NCBI GenBank assembly: GCA_000149265.1
Contig: CH003170.1
Coordinates: 253,395-317,394 of the forward strand
Source: Ciona savignyi
Taxonomy: Eukaryota > Chordata > Ascidiacea > Phlebobranchia > Cionidae
Length of the DNA stretch: 64,000 nucleotides
Direction of reading: 5' to 3'
Notes under the pieces: model-generated
What the model saw: the letters and a program-made list of their open reading frames with translations, nothing else
Database searches by the model: none
Told to the model about the DNA's origin: nothing
Made by a program: the position numbers and the translations under genes
Part shown: positions 48,161-59,212 of the stretch, piece by piece
How the letters are laid out: every line of letters starts with the position of its first letter
Position numbering within the stretch: the first letter of the stretch is position 1

Positions 48161-48549
48161 TGGAAGTAAAACAATATATCGTAAATAATCATCCACATTA
48201 CCTTTAATTTGTTTTATAACAAGTATTAAATGTCTATTTTTGTAGTTTGTATGTACTGGTATGTAATTTATGAGATATAAACACACATAAATTTTGCTAT
48301 GAAGAGTAGGGGCCCCGCCATCACATTTCTAATTGGGCCCCGCGGTTCCTAGCACCGGGCCTGAGTGACATCACTCCCCTTCGCCACACCATCGTATAAT
48401 AAGTGTGCGCTTCTTTCCGACCTGGAATTCTTCTTGACAATTTCACGACCTGTTTCTTCCAATCTAGGTTGGCAGCTGTTGTCCAATCGACGTAATTTAT
48501 ACGAGAAATCCCTTACCTTTTCACTATTTTCTGTTGCCGCAGCCCGCAT
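47586..48549 (-). pseudogene. eRF3-like N-terminal fragment split by a MITE
   Basis: On the minus strand a frame runs from about 48549 to 48364, is interrupted by a hAT-type MITE (47882-48363), and resumes in the same frame to a stop at 47586. Just after the insertion are NLNIDAKTFVPNIN and AVFVPG, a PAM2-type poly(A)-binding-protein motif most like that of eRF3 (GSPT1: LNVNAKPFVPNV...EFVP). An acidic, Glu/Ser-rich stretch follows and ends HKKNLHI, close to the KKEHVN that starts the eRF3 GTPase domain, where it breaks off. No GTPase domain is present nearby. The 5' part resembles nothing I know. Best read as a dead or partial copy of an eRF3 family gene; other PAM2 proteins are possible. Confidence 0.5.
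47882..48363. mobile_element. hAT-type MITE with perfect 8-bp duplication
   Basis: Ends CAGGGCCGGTTTTAGG and (reverse complement of the right end) CAGGCCCGGTGCTAGG. The flanking direct repeat AGTGACAT is identical on both sides (47874-47881 and 48364-48371). GGGGCCCCGC blocks lie inside both ends and a (TA)n run is at about 48123-48157. No transposase. Confidence 0.92.
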
Positions 48550-49053
48550 TACAGAACATTGTCTTTGATCGACATGAGTGTCTAGGCCCGTATTTACAAT
48601 CGAAGTGTCTCACCAATGATTTAAAACACCATCGTTGCTGTTTGGGCAAAACAGATTGAAGCGTTTTAGCCCAATTTATTGTTGCTCGGTCTATAGCCTT
48701 GACCGCCACAATGCAACTACACGCTCACAACAGCACAACTCGTAACTACACAACTGTATAACTTACATTACTGTACAGAACTACCCTTCGCCTCCTGCTT
48801 CTTGCCTAAAGCACAAAGGGTACAACGAAATATATAGGGAGAGCGTCCAAAAATGCAAGGAATTTAAACCCACGACATAGAAATAAAACAAAACTTTACA
48901 TCTTTTTGAAATTCTCTCATTTTTAATGCTGTTATAACAGTGCGACTTTATTGTTTGTTGTTACGGTGAAGTATGTGAACAGTGAACCTGGCGCTAAATT
49001 TTTAATTTAATCTCTGCTCACTACAACGTTTCATCATATTGACTCGACCCAAA
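48550..49053. other. Intergenic 5' flank of the periphilin-like gene
   Basis: No gene or repeat recognised. It should hold the promoter of the plus-strand gene that begins at 49054. Confidence 0.4.
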
Positions 49054-51438
49054 ATGACGTAAGTAAATATTTTGAGGCACCACAAAAAAGCGTAAATGTG
49101 GAACAACAGAAATTTATACCGCTATACAAAATACTCGTAATGACCCCATATGTATTAGTGGTGTTACTGCAGTAATATGACAAAATGCGTCTGCTTGCGT
49201 TTTCAAATTAGTTGTCTCAGTAATTGCTTTTGAATTTTGGGTAACTAATTAGTCAGAACTAAAGGACACAAAACCATCTTCTGGCTGCTGGCTATGCCCC
49301 CACAACCTTCTTTCGGCTTATATCGACCAAGCTATTCGGCCACACAAACTGATCCTAGACTTCTAGGCAATATAATATGGTTACATTACATTTTGCTGTC
49401 CAAAGAAAGGTATGGACATTAACCTCGCACAACAGCACTTAAAGTAGGAAATAAGAAATTGTGCAAAAATCAAGAAAATTTATTTTATTAAAAAGTTAAC
49501 CCATTTATTTTGAAATTACAGTAATGTGGCATTTTTGTAATAATCTCCAAGCAATAAAAATATTTGGTTGATTTTTATGATTGTGGGTGAGAAATGTTAA
49601 GTATAATAAATAAAAAATACTGCTAATCTGTTGGACTAAGTGGGTCTTCGGTTCCCAAGCGGTTATTATTTGATTCTTTAATATTAGTTAAAAGTTACCA
49701 ACCTTAAGTTTATCCGAATTACTGATAGACATAGAGACGTATTGTGTGCTCATACTTTTTGTAAGCCTTTGTTACCTTAAGGAAGTCTATCTGTTTGAAT
49801 TTCATCGACTGAAGTTTAATTATCTTGTGAAGAATGATGTGCACCAGTAATGGCATCTACCCAGATAAAATTCAGTGCCCTAAGACTTTGTTTAAATGAT
49901 GTTGCATATTGCCTTGGAATTACCTAAACCACAAATTACACAGACAACACTCGAGCACATGTATTATGTATAAATACAGACTAATGCTTAATTTTCTTTT
50001 TAAAATTGTTGTTCATGCGGTGCATGGGTAAAGAGTCAAATTAGGCACCTTTTTTATATTACCATGAACAAAAAACTTCACAATTTAAACATCTAATAAT
50101 GCAAAAATGTCATTTATTGTTTTACATTCAGTTCCAATTTTCGGCGACATCAACCGTATTTCAAGAAATATCGTGAAAACTCTGATGATGTCCACCCCCC
50201 ACATCGACCTCAGGATGACAATGGGACCTCCCCTCGTCGTTTTCTATCCCGATCTCCTGTCAGACGACCACCTCCCGGCAACAACCTGTCAGGATCCCAT
50301 AGAAGTCCAGAAAAATCAGTTGCTGAAACGTAGGATCTTAAATTATTAAATATTACTTTATTTTGTCTACGCCCAGTGTTTCCCCCTCATACTTTGTTGC
50401 TTTCATGCCAATCCTTTACTTACCTTAACCTTTACTTCACACCCCACGCTTTATTTAATTGAATGTTGGTTTAAGTAAATTCACTAATTATTTGGTACAA
50501 ATACCTTATGCAAACTCTGTTTATGGTCAACTTACTTTAAAGATAAAGGAATTAAGATTGTATCTACTCATTAATCAACAAACTTAATTTCTTTTCATTG
50601 TACCCAGTGCTTGGAAGCGTGGAAAAAATGACATTTCTCCAATCAGATGGTCACCTGTGGATTATGGATCGAAAGATAAATGGCCAGAAAAGTCCGGCCG
50701 AATAGCTGAGCGAATAGTGGACAACACAAACTTTCCTTCAGAAATAGATCATCGAGTATTGAATCATTCAAACCCAGGAGATATGTGTAGAACAGATGAA
50801 CAGACTGAAGTCACTCCTGTTGCTAACACTGTCAAAGGTGGGTCAGTTGTAATGTTCATTGGACTAAGTTTAGTTGCAGCATCAATATAATTAGAAAATA
50901 TTGTTTACAAACTCTTATTAAACCTGAAGCAAAAAGTAGACAAAATTCTTTTGCTTAAAGCACGATAAACTGAAGTTCACCTAAATATTAGATTCTATGG
51001 AATTATCAAAGAAAATGTGGGTGCAGGAAGCTGAAAATGTTTTTAAATCTGACTGCATGACCATTTCCGAAGTCACTCAACTTTTGATTAAGTAAGTGGG
51101 AAGTGTCGCTTTGTTTCTTTTTCTTAAATCTTGTAAATAAACTATATTGTTTTAAGTTATGGATCATGGTGTAACATGTGTTCAGATGCCAGAGACCTAA
51201 ATAAATTGTGTTTGTATGGAGGATATAATTGATGCTATATTGTACTACCCATCTGTTAATCCATAAAAATCTCAGCTGAATGTTATAATAAGTTTTTAAA
51301 ACATACACATTTAAATGAATTTATAGTGAAGAACCTGCATTAGAGCCCAGAATACTGCCAGTCATGGAGCGATGTTTACAACGATTATTATCATCTCATT
51401 TAAAACACTTACATCTTGTGAGAGCTACTACAAAATGA
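49054..51438 (+). CDS. PPHLN1: Periphilin-like protein (Lge1-type C-terminal domain), 5 exons
   Basis: Exons 49054-49058, 50132-50329, 50608-50837, 50992-51091 and 51327-51438 give 214 aa. Every junction has GT-AG sites and agreeing phase (2, 2, 1, 2). The first coding exon is only ATGAC followed by gtaagt. The N-terminal half is Arg/Ser/Pro-rich and disordered (SPRRFLSRSPVRRPPP). The C-terminal part ENVFKSDCMTISEVTQLLIK then EEPALEPRI aligns with the human periphilin-1 C-terminus (QVYRQDCETFGMVVKMLIEK, then DPSLEKSI), including the DC pair. Human periphilin binds TASOR in the HUSH silencing complex through this helical domain and binds RNA through its basic N-terminus. It is shorter than human periphilin and overall similarity is low, so the family call rests mainly on the last 60 residues. 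Confidence 0.65.
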
Positions 51439-52129
51439 GCAATTTTAAAGTGCCACTAGTTGTTTTAATTAATTTGGTCGGGAAAAGTGTTCATTTGAAT
51501 TATATTGTTCCAGTAAATATAATAGTATTTGCAATTTTAGTAAGTTTTATAGGACAAGTGTGTTTAGAATTTCTTGAAATATCTAAATTTATACACTTCA
51601 TATACTGGTTTGTTCTGTCATAACATTAAGTTTAAGTTTTGTATCGTCTCCTCTCACCCACTGTATATATTTGATCTTAAAACCCCAATTTATATCACTT
51701 AGCTTCTTTTAATGTATCAAACCTGATATAAAATTGCATTAACATGAAAAAATTAGGAACCTCTTTTCTCCAAGTGCTTCAATGATTCCTATTTTTGCTT
51801 TGTATTGTTTTAGTATTCTTTTATTCGACCAATTACTGTGAAATGTGCATTAATAAAAAATGTAATTGGTGCTTGTTACAACCTAACACATGTTATTTTT
51901 AAAATTTGAACCCATTTTATATAAACCCTAATAGATCCTGTAATGCTCATATTGCTGCTCGTCGCCGAGGCAAAAGTTAACATTTAGCTGTTCTTCCAGA
52001 TGCGCCAATATATACCAAATAGATATAGAACCCGAGAGAATATTATAAGAACTATATTTAGCAATGGGTCCCAATTGAAAAATTGGGACACATATTGTTT
52101 TTGTCCATTTTTTTTCTTATTTTTCGTCA
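51439..52129. other. 3' flank of periphilin-like gene
   Basis: The open frame at 51372-51623 is hydrophobic and overlaps the last exon in another frame, so it is not supported. At 52068-52089 there is a 9-bp-stem hairpin (GTCCCAATT, GAAA, AATTGGGAC). Nothing else recognised. Confidence 0.4.
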
Positions 52130-53200
52130 AAGGTTTGGCATGGTATGTCGCCCCGACATCTACCAGAAGGAATAATGGATTCGTAATGAAACTCAGCCAT
52201 TTGTTAGACAACATGGTCTAGATATGCAGAAACTAAAATTTTGGGTGATAAATATAAGGGAATTCCCCGGAGGCGTTAATAACCAAAACGGTATTTTTTT
52301 CTAAAAAAACTATTTTTTTTGGCCTAGCGCTTGAACGGTTACTCCAATCTGATTCAGATTTAGTGGAATGTAAGTGCATTACGTACTAATTTAACAATTA
52401 GAAAAAGTAAAAAAAAATATCTAGGGAAATACCCTAAAAAATAAGATTTTGTTCTCAAATCATGATTGTGACAGGCATGACATGACGCCCCGACATCCAC
52501 CAAAAGGAATAATAAAATAGTAATAAAGCTTTGTTATAAATACGCAGGAGCAAAACCGTGGGTGCTAAATGTAGGGGAATTTCCCGGAGACGTTAAAATC
52601 CAAAACGGTTATTTTTCTAAAAAATAGCTTTTCGGAACATAGCGTTTAACCGGCTGCTCTAATTTTGATCAAATTTGGTGGAATGCTAGATCGCTAGCCA
52701 CCCTGTGTCACTTAAAAGAACGAAACATTTACTTAGGGTAACTCCCATAAAAACGAAGATATGTTCCTGACTTATGATTGTGACAAGCATGCTACATTGC
52801 GCTGACATCTCCAACAAGGATTCGTGAAATCGGATTAAAACTTTAAGAATTGATAGTTAACATGACCCACATATGTAACAACAGAAACTTATTTACGAAG
52901 CCATGGGGAATTCCCCGAAGCCGTGAAAAACTAAATCGGTCTGTGTTTCCAATTTAGCTGCATTTCACTACAGCGTTTGAAAAGAAGTTTTAATTTAAAA
53001 CATTTGTGGTGAAATGTACGTAAATTTAAGACGTTTATTTGTTATTTAACTGCACATGAAAAATAAGTTTGGTTTGATAACTCTGGCCCCCCATGCGTTT
53101 ATGCTTGCAGAAACAAACTACACCCTCGCTGTATAAAATACAAATTGTGCTTAGGAACCCTATAGCATGAATATATGGCATACAACATGTTTTTTTTTAC
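52130..53200 (+). repeat. Tandem array of the ~320-bp repeat family
   Basis: The words GCCCCGACATCTACCA (about 52150), GCCCCGACATCCACCA (52488) and GCGCTGACATCTCCAACA (52800) mark successive units, 340 then 310 bp apart. Each unit has a GGGGAATTCCCC-type palindrome (52258, 52574, 52905), a CCAAAACGGT block and a TTGTGACAGGCATGACAT block. The right margin GCGTTTATGCTTGCAGAAAC is at about 53094. Confidence 0.82.
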
Positions 53201-53242
53201 AAATAGTGGTAGTTAAACACGGGGTTGACACTCTCTAGTTTA

Positions 53243-53541
53243 ATTGGCCCGATGGTCTAGCGGTTAAGTGCGTCGCCTTTCAATCGAAAGGTTGCAGGTG
53301 CGAAACTGGTCGCTAGCTAGACGGTTGTGTCCTTGGGCAAGGCACTTTACGGACATTGCCTGAACCCAGCAAATTAATGGGTTCTACCAAATTGAAGGAA
53401 CATGTCTATCATATACAACACACTGCAATAGCTCCGGTAACTCGACGATGGGCGCGAGGTGATCTGACGATCGCCCGTGTGATAACCCCCCAGGTTTTCC
53501 CATTTACGGGGATAAACATGAATATCCTATCCTATCCTAAT
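53243..53541 (+). mobile_element. tRNA-derived SINE, best full-length copy
   Basis: The head GGCCCGATGGTCTAGCGGTT gives a pol III A-box-like segment. GGTTGCAGGTGCGAAACTGG gives a B-box-like one, and the copy at 60219 has the exact B box GGTTCGAAAC. A CTTTCAA heptamer sits where an anticodon loop would be, so a tRNA-Glu(UUC)-like origin is possible. The body contains GTGTCCTTGGGCAAGGCACT and GCAATAGCTCCGGTAACTCG. The 3' end is GGGGATAAACATGAATATCC followed by TATCC repeats. At least six substantial copies and several fragments occur in this window. Confidence 0.92.
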
Positions 53542-53620
53542 TGTGGGAACTGATGTGCATATGTATAAGGTAGGGCGGCTATAGCAATAAATAAGTTGCT
53601 CTATTAGGTCGTACGAGCTA

Positions 53621-54301
53621 TGCGGCGATCGCCTATGTAAACCATCTTAATTATCAACATCCGCGATAAGATTGACGTCATCCACTCGGAAACTGCAGAA
53701 TCACAATGAGAACAGTATGACGCAAGTTGACCGGAGATCGTTATGACGTATTCGTCACGAGACGCCTGAGGCTTGTTCATGTGCGACGAAGGGTTCCGGG
53801 CGTTGTCCGAATTCTTGGCCGGACTGGACTTAAGGGGAGATAGGATCGAGGCTTGGAGGGTCTGGTGGCTGACCAGGGCAGGACCGAGGTGACTGCCACC
53901 TGGCGCGCGTTAAGCGCTAGGTTATTGAGACTTTGTGGTATAGTTGACAGAAGAGGAACAAGACAAAAGTCGCATCTGCCGGTTTAAACAAAGAACGAGT
54001 TGACAAGCCGCAAAGGAGAACGAACTGTCTATTAAACGCATCGCGCAGTTATTCCGACGCCAGCCGGTTCAGCGAATCGTTTTCCCGAGTAAAGTGCATT
54101 GATTTATTCGTGTGTTTGTATTCACAACGTTTGACAATAAACTAACCAACGTTCAACCAGCGTGGACTCGATCTTTGGAAGTCGGATATCGGAGTCAGCA
54201 TATATATTCGGGCCACGCGGTGCAGCACAGGGCGTCCATTCATAACGCCAAGCTGCGCCCACAGAGGGTAAAACCCCCCTCGTCAAACGTCAAACGTTGC
54301 A
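53621..54301 (+). mobile_element. 5' LTR of short LTR retrotransposon
   Basis: Begins TGCGGCGATCGCC and ends AACGTTGCA, so it is bounded by TG...CA. It repeats as the 3' LTR from 55313, and roughly the first 430 bp differ at only a couple of bases. A CRE TGACGTCA is at 53673-53680 and AATAAA at 54136-54141. Directly after it comes GTGGCGACCTTCC, a likely primer-binding region. Confidence 0.85.
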
Positions 54302-55312
54302 GTGGCGACCTTCCGACGGTGATTTTGAACTTGAACGCAACCTACCGAAGTCTAAAGAGTGGATACGAAGATTTCAACCGAGCAGACCCTACTGTTCACG
54401 AGAAAACAGAAGTCTGATCAAAGCAGAAGTCTGTTTAACTTTCTGCAGTAATCAAGTGAGCTAGAAGAATTGCTTTTGAATGAAGCTCACCGCTTATGTT
54501 TATTCAACATTTCCTTCGAGCATGATGAGGGAAAATTCAGCGACGATATCAAGCAAGCAAAGAGCCGCAAATCGTCGTTCAGCCATGTTGTTTTAACCAG
54601 TTGGTCACTCAACACCAAACTGGAAGGCTCTGCTTGCCGTATAGAAGCAAGCAAATGTTCGAGTTTAAAAACTTTAAATCAGCAATGCTCTCAGTTTTTC
54701 AGAAGTTATGAAACTGAGCGAAGACTGATGTAGAAATCGACACCATTACACATCACATTTCTACATCACGGTGAAAAAGGTTTGAGTGTGGGCTATATAA
54801 TATTGCATTTGATTTAAATCCCGAGAAGGCACATATATATTTGCTAGAGTTTATGAGAACTCAATAATTCTGTTATTTTTGTTATCGACTTGATATGTTG
54901 TTTTATATTGCTTGATTTACAAATGTCTATTAATCCAGGGGAATAACCTGAAGAGATCACTGCGCAATCGCAAATCTATTATGTCTCTTTATTGCTTAAT
55001 ATTACCGCCCAGGTTACTTAAGCAAATCGCTGCTATATGCGAAAACAGCCAAACGGCTTATATGTATCAAGAAAAAATATGAAAATAACAGCCTATAATG
55101 GCCTTTTGAGCAAAATGTGTCGCTGCATCGGGATTTTTAACAATTGCATTAAGCCAGAATCAACCTTTGACACATATATTCTCATTATTAACACACTCGT
55201 CTTACTAAAATGTTTTGTATCTTCTCTACTAACAAACTTTTAATATAAAAAACATACATTATGTGGAAGATGGGACTTAATTTTGATTTTTCCTTTTTAC
55301 GGTGGAAGGCAA
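54302..55312 (+). mobile_element. Internal region of non-autonomous LTR element
   Basis: Only about 1 kb between the LTRs, with no protease, reverse transcriptase or integrase sequence. Open frames at 54470-54733 and 54112-54417 are unrecognised. The purine-rich GGTGGAAGGCAA just before the 3' LTR fits a polypurine tract. Reads as a TRIM/LARD-like deletion derivative. Confidence 0.7.
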
Positions 55313-55947
55313 TGCGGCGATCGCCTATGTAAACCATCTTAATTATCAACATCCGCGATAAGATTGACGTCATCCACTCGGAAACTGCAGAATCACAATG
55401 AGAACAGTATGACGCAAGTTGACCGGAGATCGTTATGACGTATTCGTCACGAGACGCCTGAGGCTTGTTCATGTGCGACGAAGGGTTCCGGGCGTTGTCC
55501 GAATTCTTGGCCGGACTGGACTTAAGGGGAGATAGGATCGAGGCTTGGAGGGTCTGGTGGCTGACCAGGGCAGGACCGAGGTGACTGCCACCTGGCGCGC
55601 GTTAAGCGCTAGGTTATTGAGACTTTGTGGTATAGTTGACAGAAGAGGAACAATACAAAAGTCGCATCTGCCGGTTTAAACAAAGAACGAGTTGACAAGC
55701 CGCAAAGGAGAACGAACTGTCTATTAAACGCATCGTGCAGTTATTCCGACGCGATTCGGTCGCTGCGAAGTGATTCCCCAGTAAAGTGCATTGATTTATT
55801 CGTGTGTTTCAATTGACAACGTTTGACAATAAACTAACCAACGTTTAATAAGCGTGGACTCGATCTTTGGAAGTCGGATATCGGAGTCAGCATATATTCG
55901 AGCCACACAGAGGGCAAATCTACCCTTGACTAACCTCGAACGTTGCA
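55313..55947 (+). mobile_element. 3' LTR of short LTR retrotransposon
   Basis: The second copy of the repeat at 53621. It matches closely up to about 55752, diverges for about 30 bp, then matches again through the poly(A)-signal segment and TCGGATATCGGAGTCAGCAT. No clear target-site duplication flanks the pair. Confidence 0.85.
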
Positions 55948-56819
55948 GTTAACCTACCGCAAACACGACAAACGTTGCAAGCTACAACGTAAATTTTTGG
56001 CCAGCAAGCAAACACGTTCGGCTTGTAGTCATCATCGTAACGTAGACAAAAAGAAAAAAACGGGGGAAAATCAATTTGTGTTTCCTTCGGAATCGAAGGG
56101 AGACCATAAATAGTTGGCGTCCTGTGAATATGGAAAATCGTGAGTCTTCACTGCGCAGCTCGCAAATGACCGTACAGTGGACCAAAACATTAACCCAACA
56201 TTCCGGTCGATGAGCCAGTGAAGGTCGATGAGTCAGCCGATATCTCCAGATTAGAAAGAAATATTTTTTGTCTATAAAATTTAGAGAATTATATCTCGAT
56301 TCAGAAAAAACAAAACTTAAATTACCCAGTGTAACCCAGGCAATTCCCCGATATATATGGAATAGGCCTAACCTATCATAAATACATTTTACGCATATAA
56401 ATAAGATGAAAACACAAAATTAGGATAAATAAATATAAAAGTTAATTATAAACAAAAAAGATGCGTATGCCCCAAACCTATTTTCAACGCTTTTCCGGTA
56501 AATCCCTCTTTATAAAAATTCCGCTGAAACTTGAATCAGTCAAATTATCGCCGATATCTCCGGATTAGAAAAAAATAGTTATTATTAAATTTCTACTAAA
56601 TTTAAGAAAATGTGGTGTGTCGCCTTTAAAGTGACTTGTCTTTCTCGAAAATTTCTGAAAGTAGCCTATATAGTCCTATTGCTAAGTATATATTACCTTC
56701 GCAATCTTCTTTGACGCCGCCCAATTTTAATAACCTTACATATATATATATATTATTTTATCGTCATGTGCTTTTTACATCGGAACTAAAAAAGGCTGTC
56801 TACTCAAACCGCTGGAGGG
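55948..56819. other. Repeat-derived DNA, no gene
   Basis: The words CGATATCTCC followed by GATTAGAAA occur twice, near 56240 and 56552, and GTAACCCAGGCAATTCCCCG near 56335 recalls 15610. These suggest a diverged dispersed repeat. No gene seen. Confidence 0.4.
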
Positions 56820-57595
56820 AAAACACTAACATGGCCATCAGACACCCTAAAATATCTCGGTGTGGTAATACCGATCTCAGGGAAGCAATCCATTTTCAAC
56901 CTGAACTTCGATACTTGTATTGACAATATTAATAAGATCTTAAACATGATGTGGTCATCTTGGACTATCACTTTTAGGAAGAGTTGCCACAATTAAAAGC
57001 ATTGTAATTCCAACATTACTTTACAGAATTAGCATGGTTCCAACAGACATACCAGAACCATTCTTACGTCGTTTAAACAAAGAGCTGTTTTGATTTATTT
57101 TGGGATCCGTTTGGGAAAGGGCGAAGGGATCTATATTGATTAATAATATAGCAGAAGGTGGAACTAACATGATTGACATATGGTCGTATATTACTGGACT
57201 CCGCTTTAAATGTGTAAAATAATGCATGAGCTATGACTATTGCGCTCCATAGAAAGATATAGAAACTTATCGTAGCTTACAAGATACGCTAAACATAATT
57301 CTTTCTTTAAATTTAGCATCACACAAAAAAATGTACAAGATTCTACTACCGCTACATGCCTTACACAGCAACGTTATGAGCTGGATAAAGATGATCAGAA
57401 AGAACGGTGAAATGGCAACCAATGACCTACCATTTTGACTAAACAAAAACATTCAGGTCAAACGAAATCCCGTACCCCTTATGAATTGGGCAATATGGTC
57501 AGGGATCTCCGTATTCGGAGACATCCTTTCGGAAACCGGTCAAATTTACAGCTCTAAAACTTTAATGCAAAAGTACCATCTTCCGGAAACGGATG
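56820..57595 (+). pseudogene. L1-like LINE relic, RT C-terminal part
   Basis: Broken frames read KYLGVVIPIS, then LGRVATIKSIVIPTLLYRIS, PFLRRLNKELF, AEGGTNMIDIWS and GDILSETGQIYSSKTLMQKY. This is the usual order of the L1-clade RT thumb and connector. Stops and frameshifts are present. It ends where the ~320-bp repeat begins. Confidence 0.78.
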
Positions 57596-58160
57596 GCATA
57601 ACGCCCCGCCATCTACCAGAAGGAATAATAAAATAGTAATAAAGCTTTGTTATTTGTTAGACAAAATGGTCTAGATACGCAGGAGCAAAATTGTGGGTGA
57701 TAAATCTAGGGGAATTCCCCGTAGACATCAAAATCCAAAACTTTTTTTTCTAAAAAAATAGCTTTTCGGAACATAGCGTTTAACCGGCTTCTCTAATTTT
57801 GATCAGATTTGGTGAATTGCTAGATCGTTAGCCACCCTGTGTCACTTAAAGAAATAAAACATTTACTTAGGGTAACTTCCTTAACAAACGAAGATATGTT
57901 CCTGACACATGATTGTGACAAGCATGCCACATTGCACTGGCATCTCCAACAAGGATTCGTCAAATCGGATTAAAACTTTAAAAATTGATAGTTAACATAA
58001 CCCACATATGTAAAAACAGAAACTTATTTACCAAGCCCATGTGGAATTCCCCGAAGCAATGAACAACTAAATCGAACTGTATTAGGAATTTAGCTTCATT
58101 TAAATACATCACTTAAAAAAAGCTTCAATTTAAAACATTTGTGATGAAATCTTTGTATCC
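57596..58160 (+). repeat. Partial array of the ~320-bp repeat family
   Basis: About one and two-thirds units. GCCCCGCCATCTACCAGAAG is at about 57603, the palindrome GGGGAATTCCCC at 57709-57720 and GGCATCTCCAACAAGGATTC at about 57938. Directly joined to the LINE relic on the left. Confidence 0.8.
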
Positions 58161-58667
58161 TTCTCTATATAGTGGAAAACACGTCACACAAACAAAAACA
58201 ATCAATCCGAATTATACAGTAAAATACACGTCATACGCTGACGTTTGACGATGTTGTTTTTCCGTCGTCGAACAGGCGCTATGCATATCATAATACAAAT
58301 AAAAGTATGCGGATGCAACAACTCTATTGAAACACAATTTAAAATGGTCTGGGCTCATGTGAACTATTACGTACATATATTTCCCCTGCTGTTTTGCTAT
58401 ATCTGTACTTTTAAAAAAACCATTAAAATGTCAAAAATGTTTAGTGTTTTTATAATTTTTTACTTTTTGCCGTGTAAAATTTAATTTATATACATTGTGA
58501 GGAAATACCTGAAATTTGTCCAATAATTAATTTTGTCTTTTCGTAATAGAACTAGATTTCTTTGTTTTTTTTTTAATTTAATTTAAGCTTTGTGATATTG
58601 TTATGTATCTCGTGCGACGTTGGTGGTGCGTTGTGTTATATTTAGAGACGGGCTGTTCACCAAAAAA
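58161..58667. other. No gene recognised
   Basis: The open frame at 58245-58484 is unrecognised and AT-rich. Nothing else is seen before the minisatellite. Confidence 0.4.
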
Positions 58668-59212
58668 TGTCGCATGCGACACGCCACTTTTTTCGAGGCG
58701 ACACGCCACTTTTTCCGAGGCGACACGCCACTCTTTTCGAGGCGACACGCCACTTTTTTTGAGGCGACACGCCACTTTTTTCGAGGCGACACGCCACGTT
58801 TTTCGAGGCGACACGCCACTTTTTTTGAGGCGACACGCCAATTTTTTCGAGGCGACACGCCACTTTTTTCGAGGCGACACGCCACTTTTTTCGAGGCGAC
58901 ACGCCACTTTTTTCGAGGCGACACGCCACTTTTTTCGAGGCGACACGCCACTTTTTTCGAGGCGACACGCCACTTTTTCCGAGGCGACACGCCACTTTTT
59001 TCGAGGCGACACGCCACTTTTTTTGAGGCGACACGCCACTTTTTTCGAGGCGACACGCCACTTTTTCCGAGGCGACACGCCACTTTTTTCGAGGCGACAC
59101 GCCACTTTTTTCGAGGCGACACGCCACTTTTTTCGAGGCGACACGCCACTTTTTCCGAGGCGACACGCCACTTTTTTCGAGGCGACACGCCACTTTTTCA
59201 GAGGCGACAAGT
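58668..59212 (+). repeat. 22-bp minisatellite array, ~24 units
   Basis: Unit GAGGCGACACGCCACTTTTTTC with few variants. Each unit has a short hairpin, GGCG-ACA-CGCC, followed by a T run. The array opens at a perfect 14-bp palindrome TGTCGCATGCGACA (58668-58681). Because 22 is not a multiple of 3 and the unit has no stop, long frames stay open on both strands; these are artefacts. Confidence 0.97.

Noticed and set aside
53243..53320. tRNA gene
   Set aside because: The tRNA-like head continues into a conserved ~300-bp body with a TATCC tail and recurs many times, so it is a SINE. Acceptor pairing is not evident.
58668..59212. CRISPR-like array
   Set aside because: Units are directly contiguous with no spacers, and the genome is eukaryotic.
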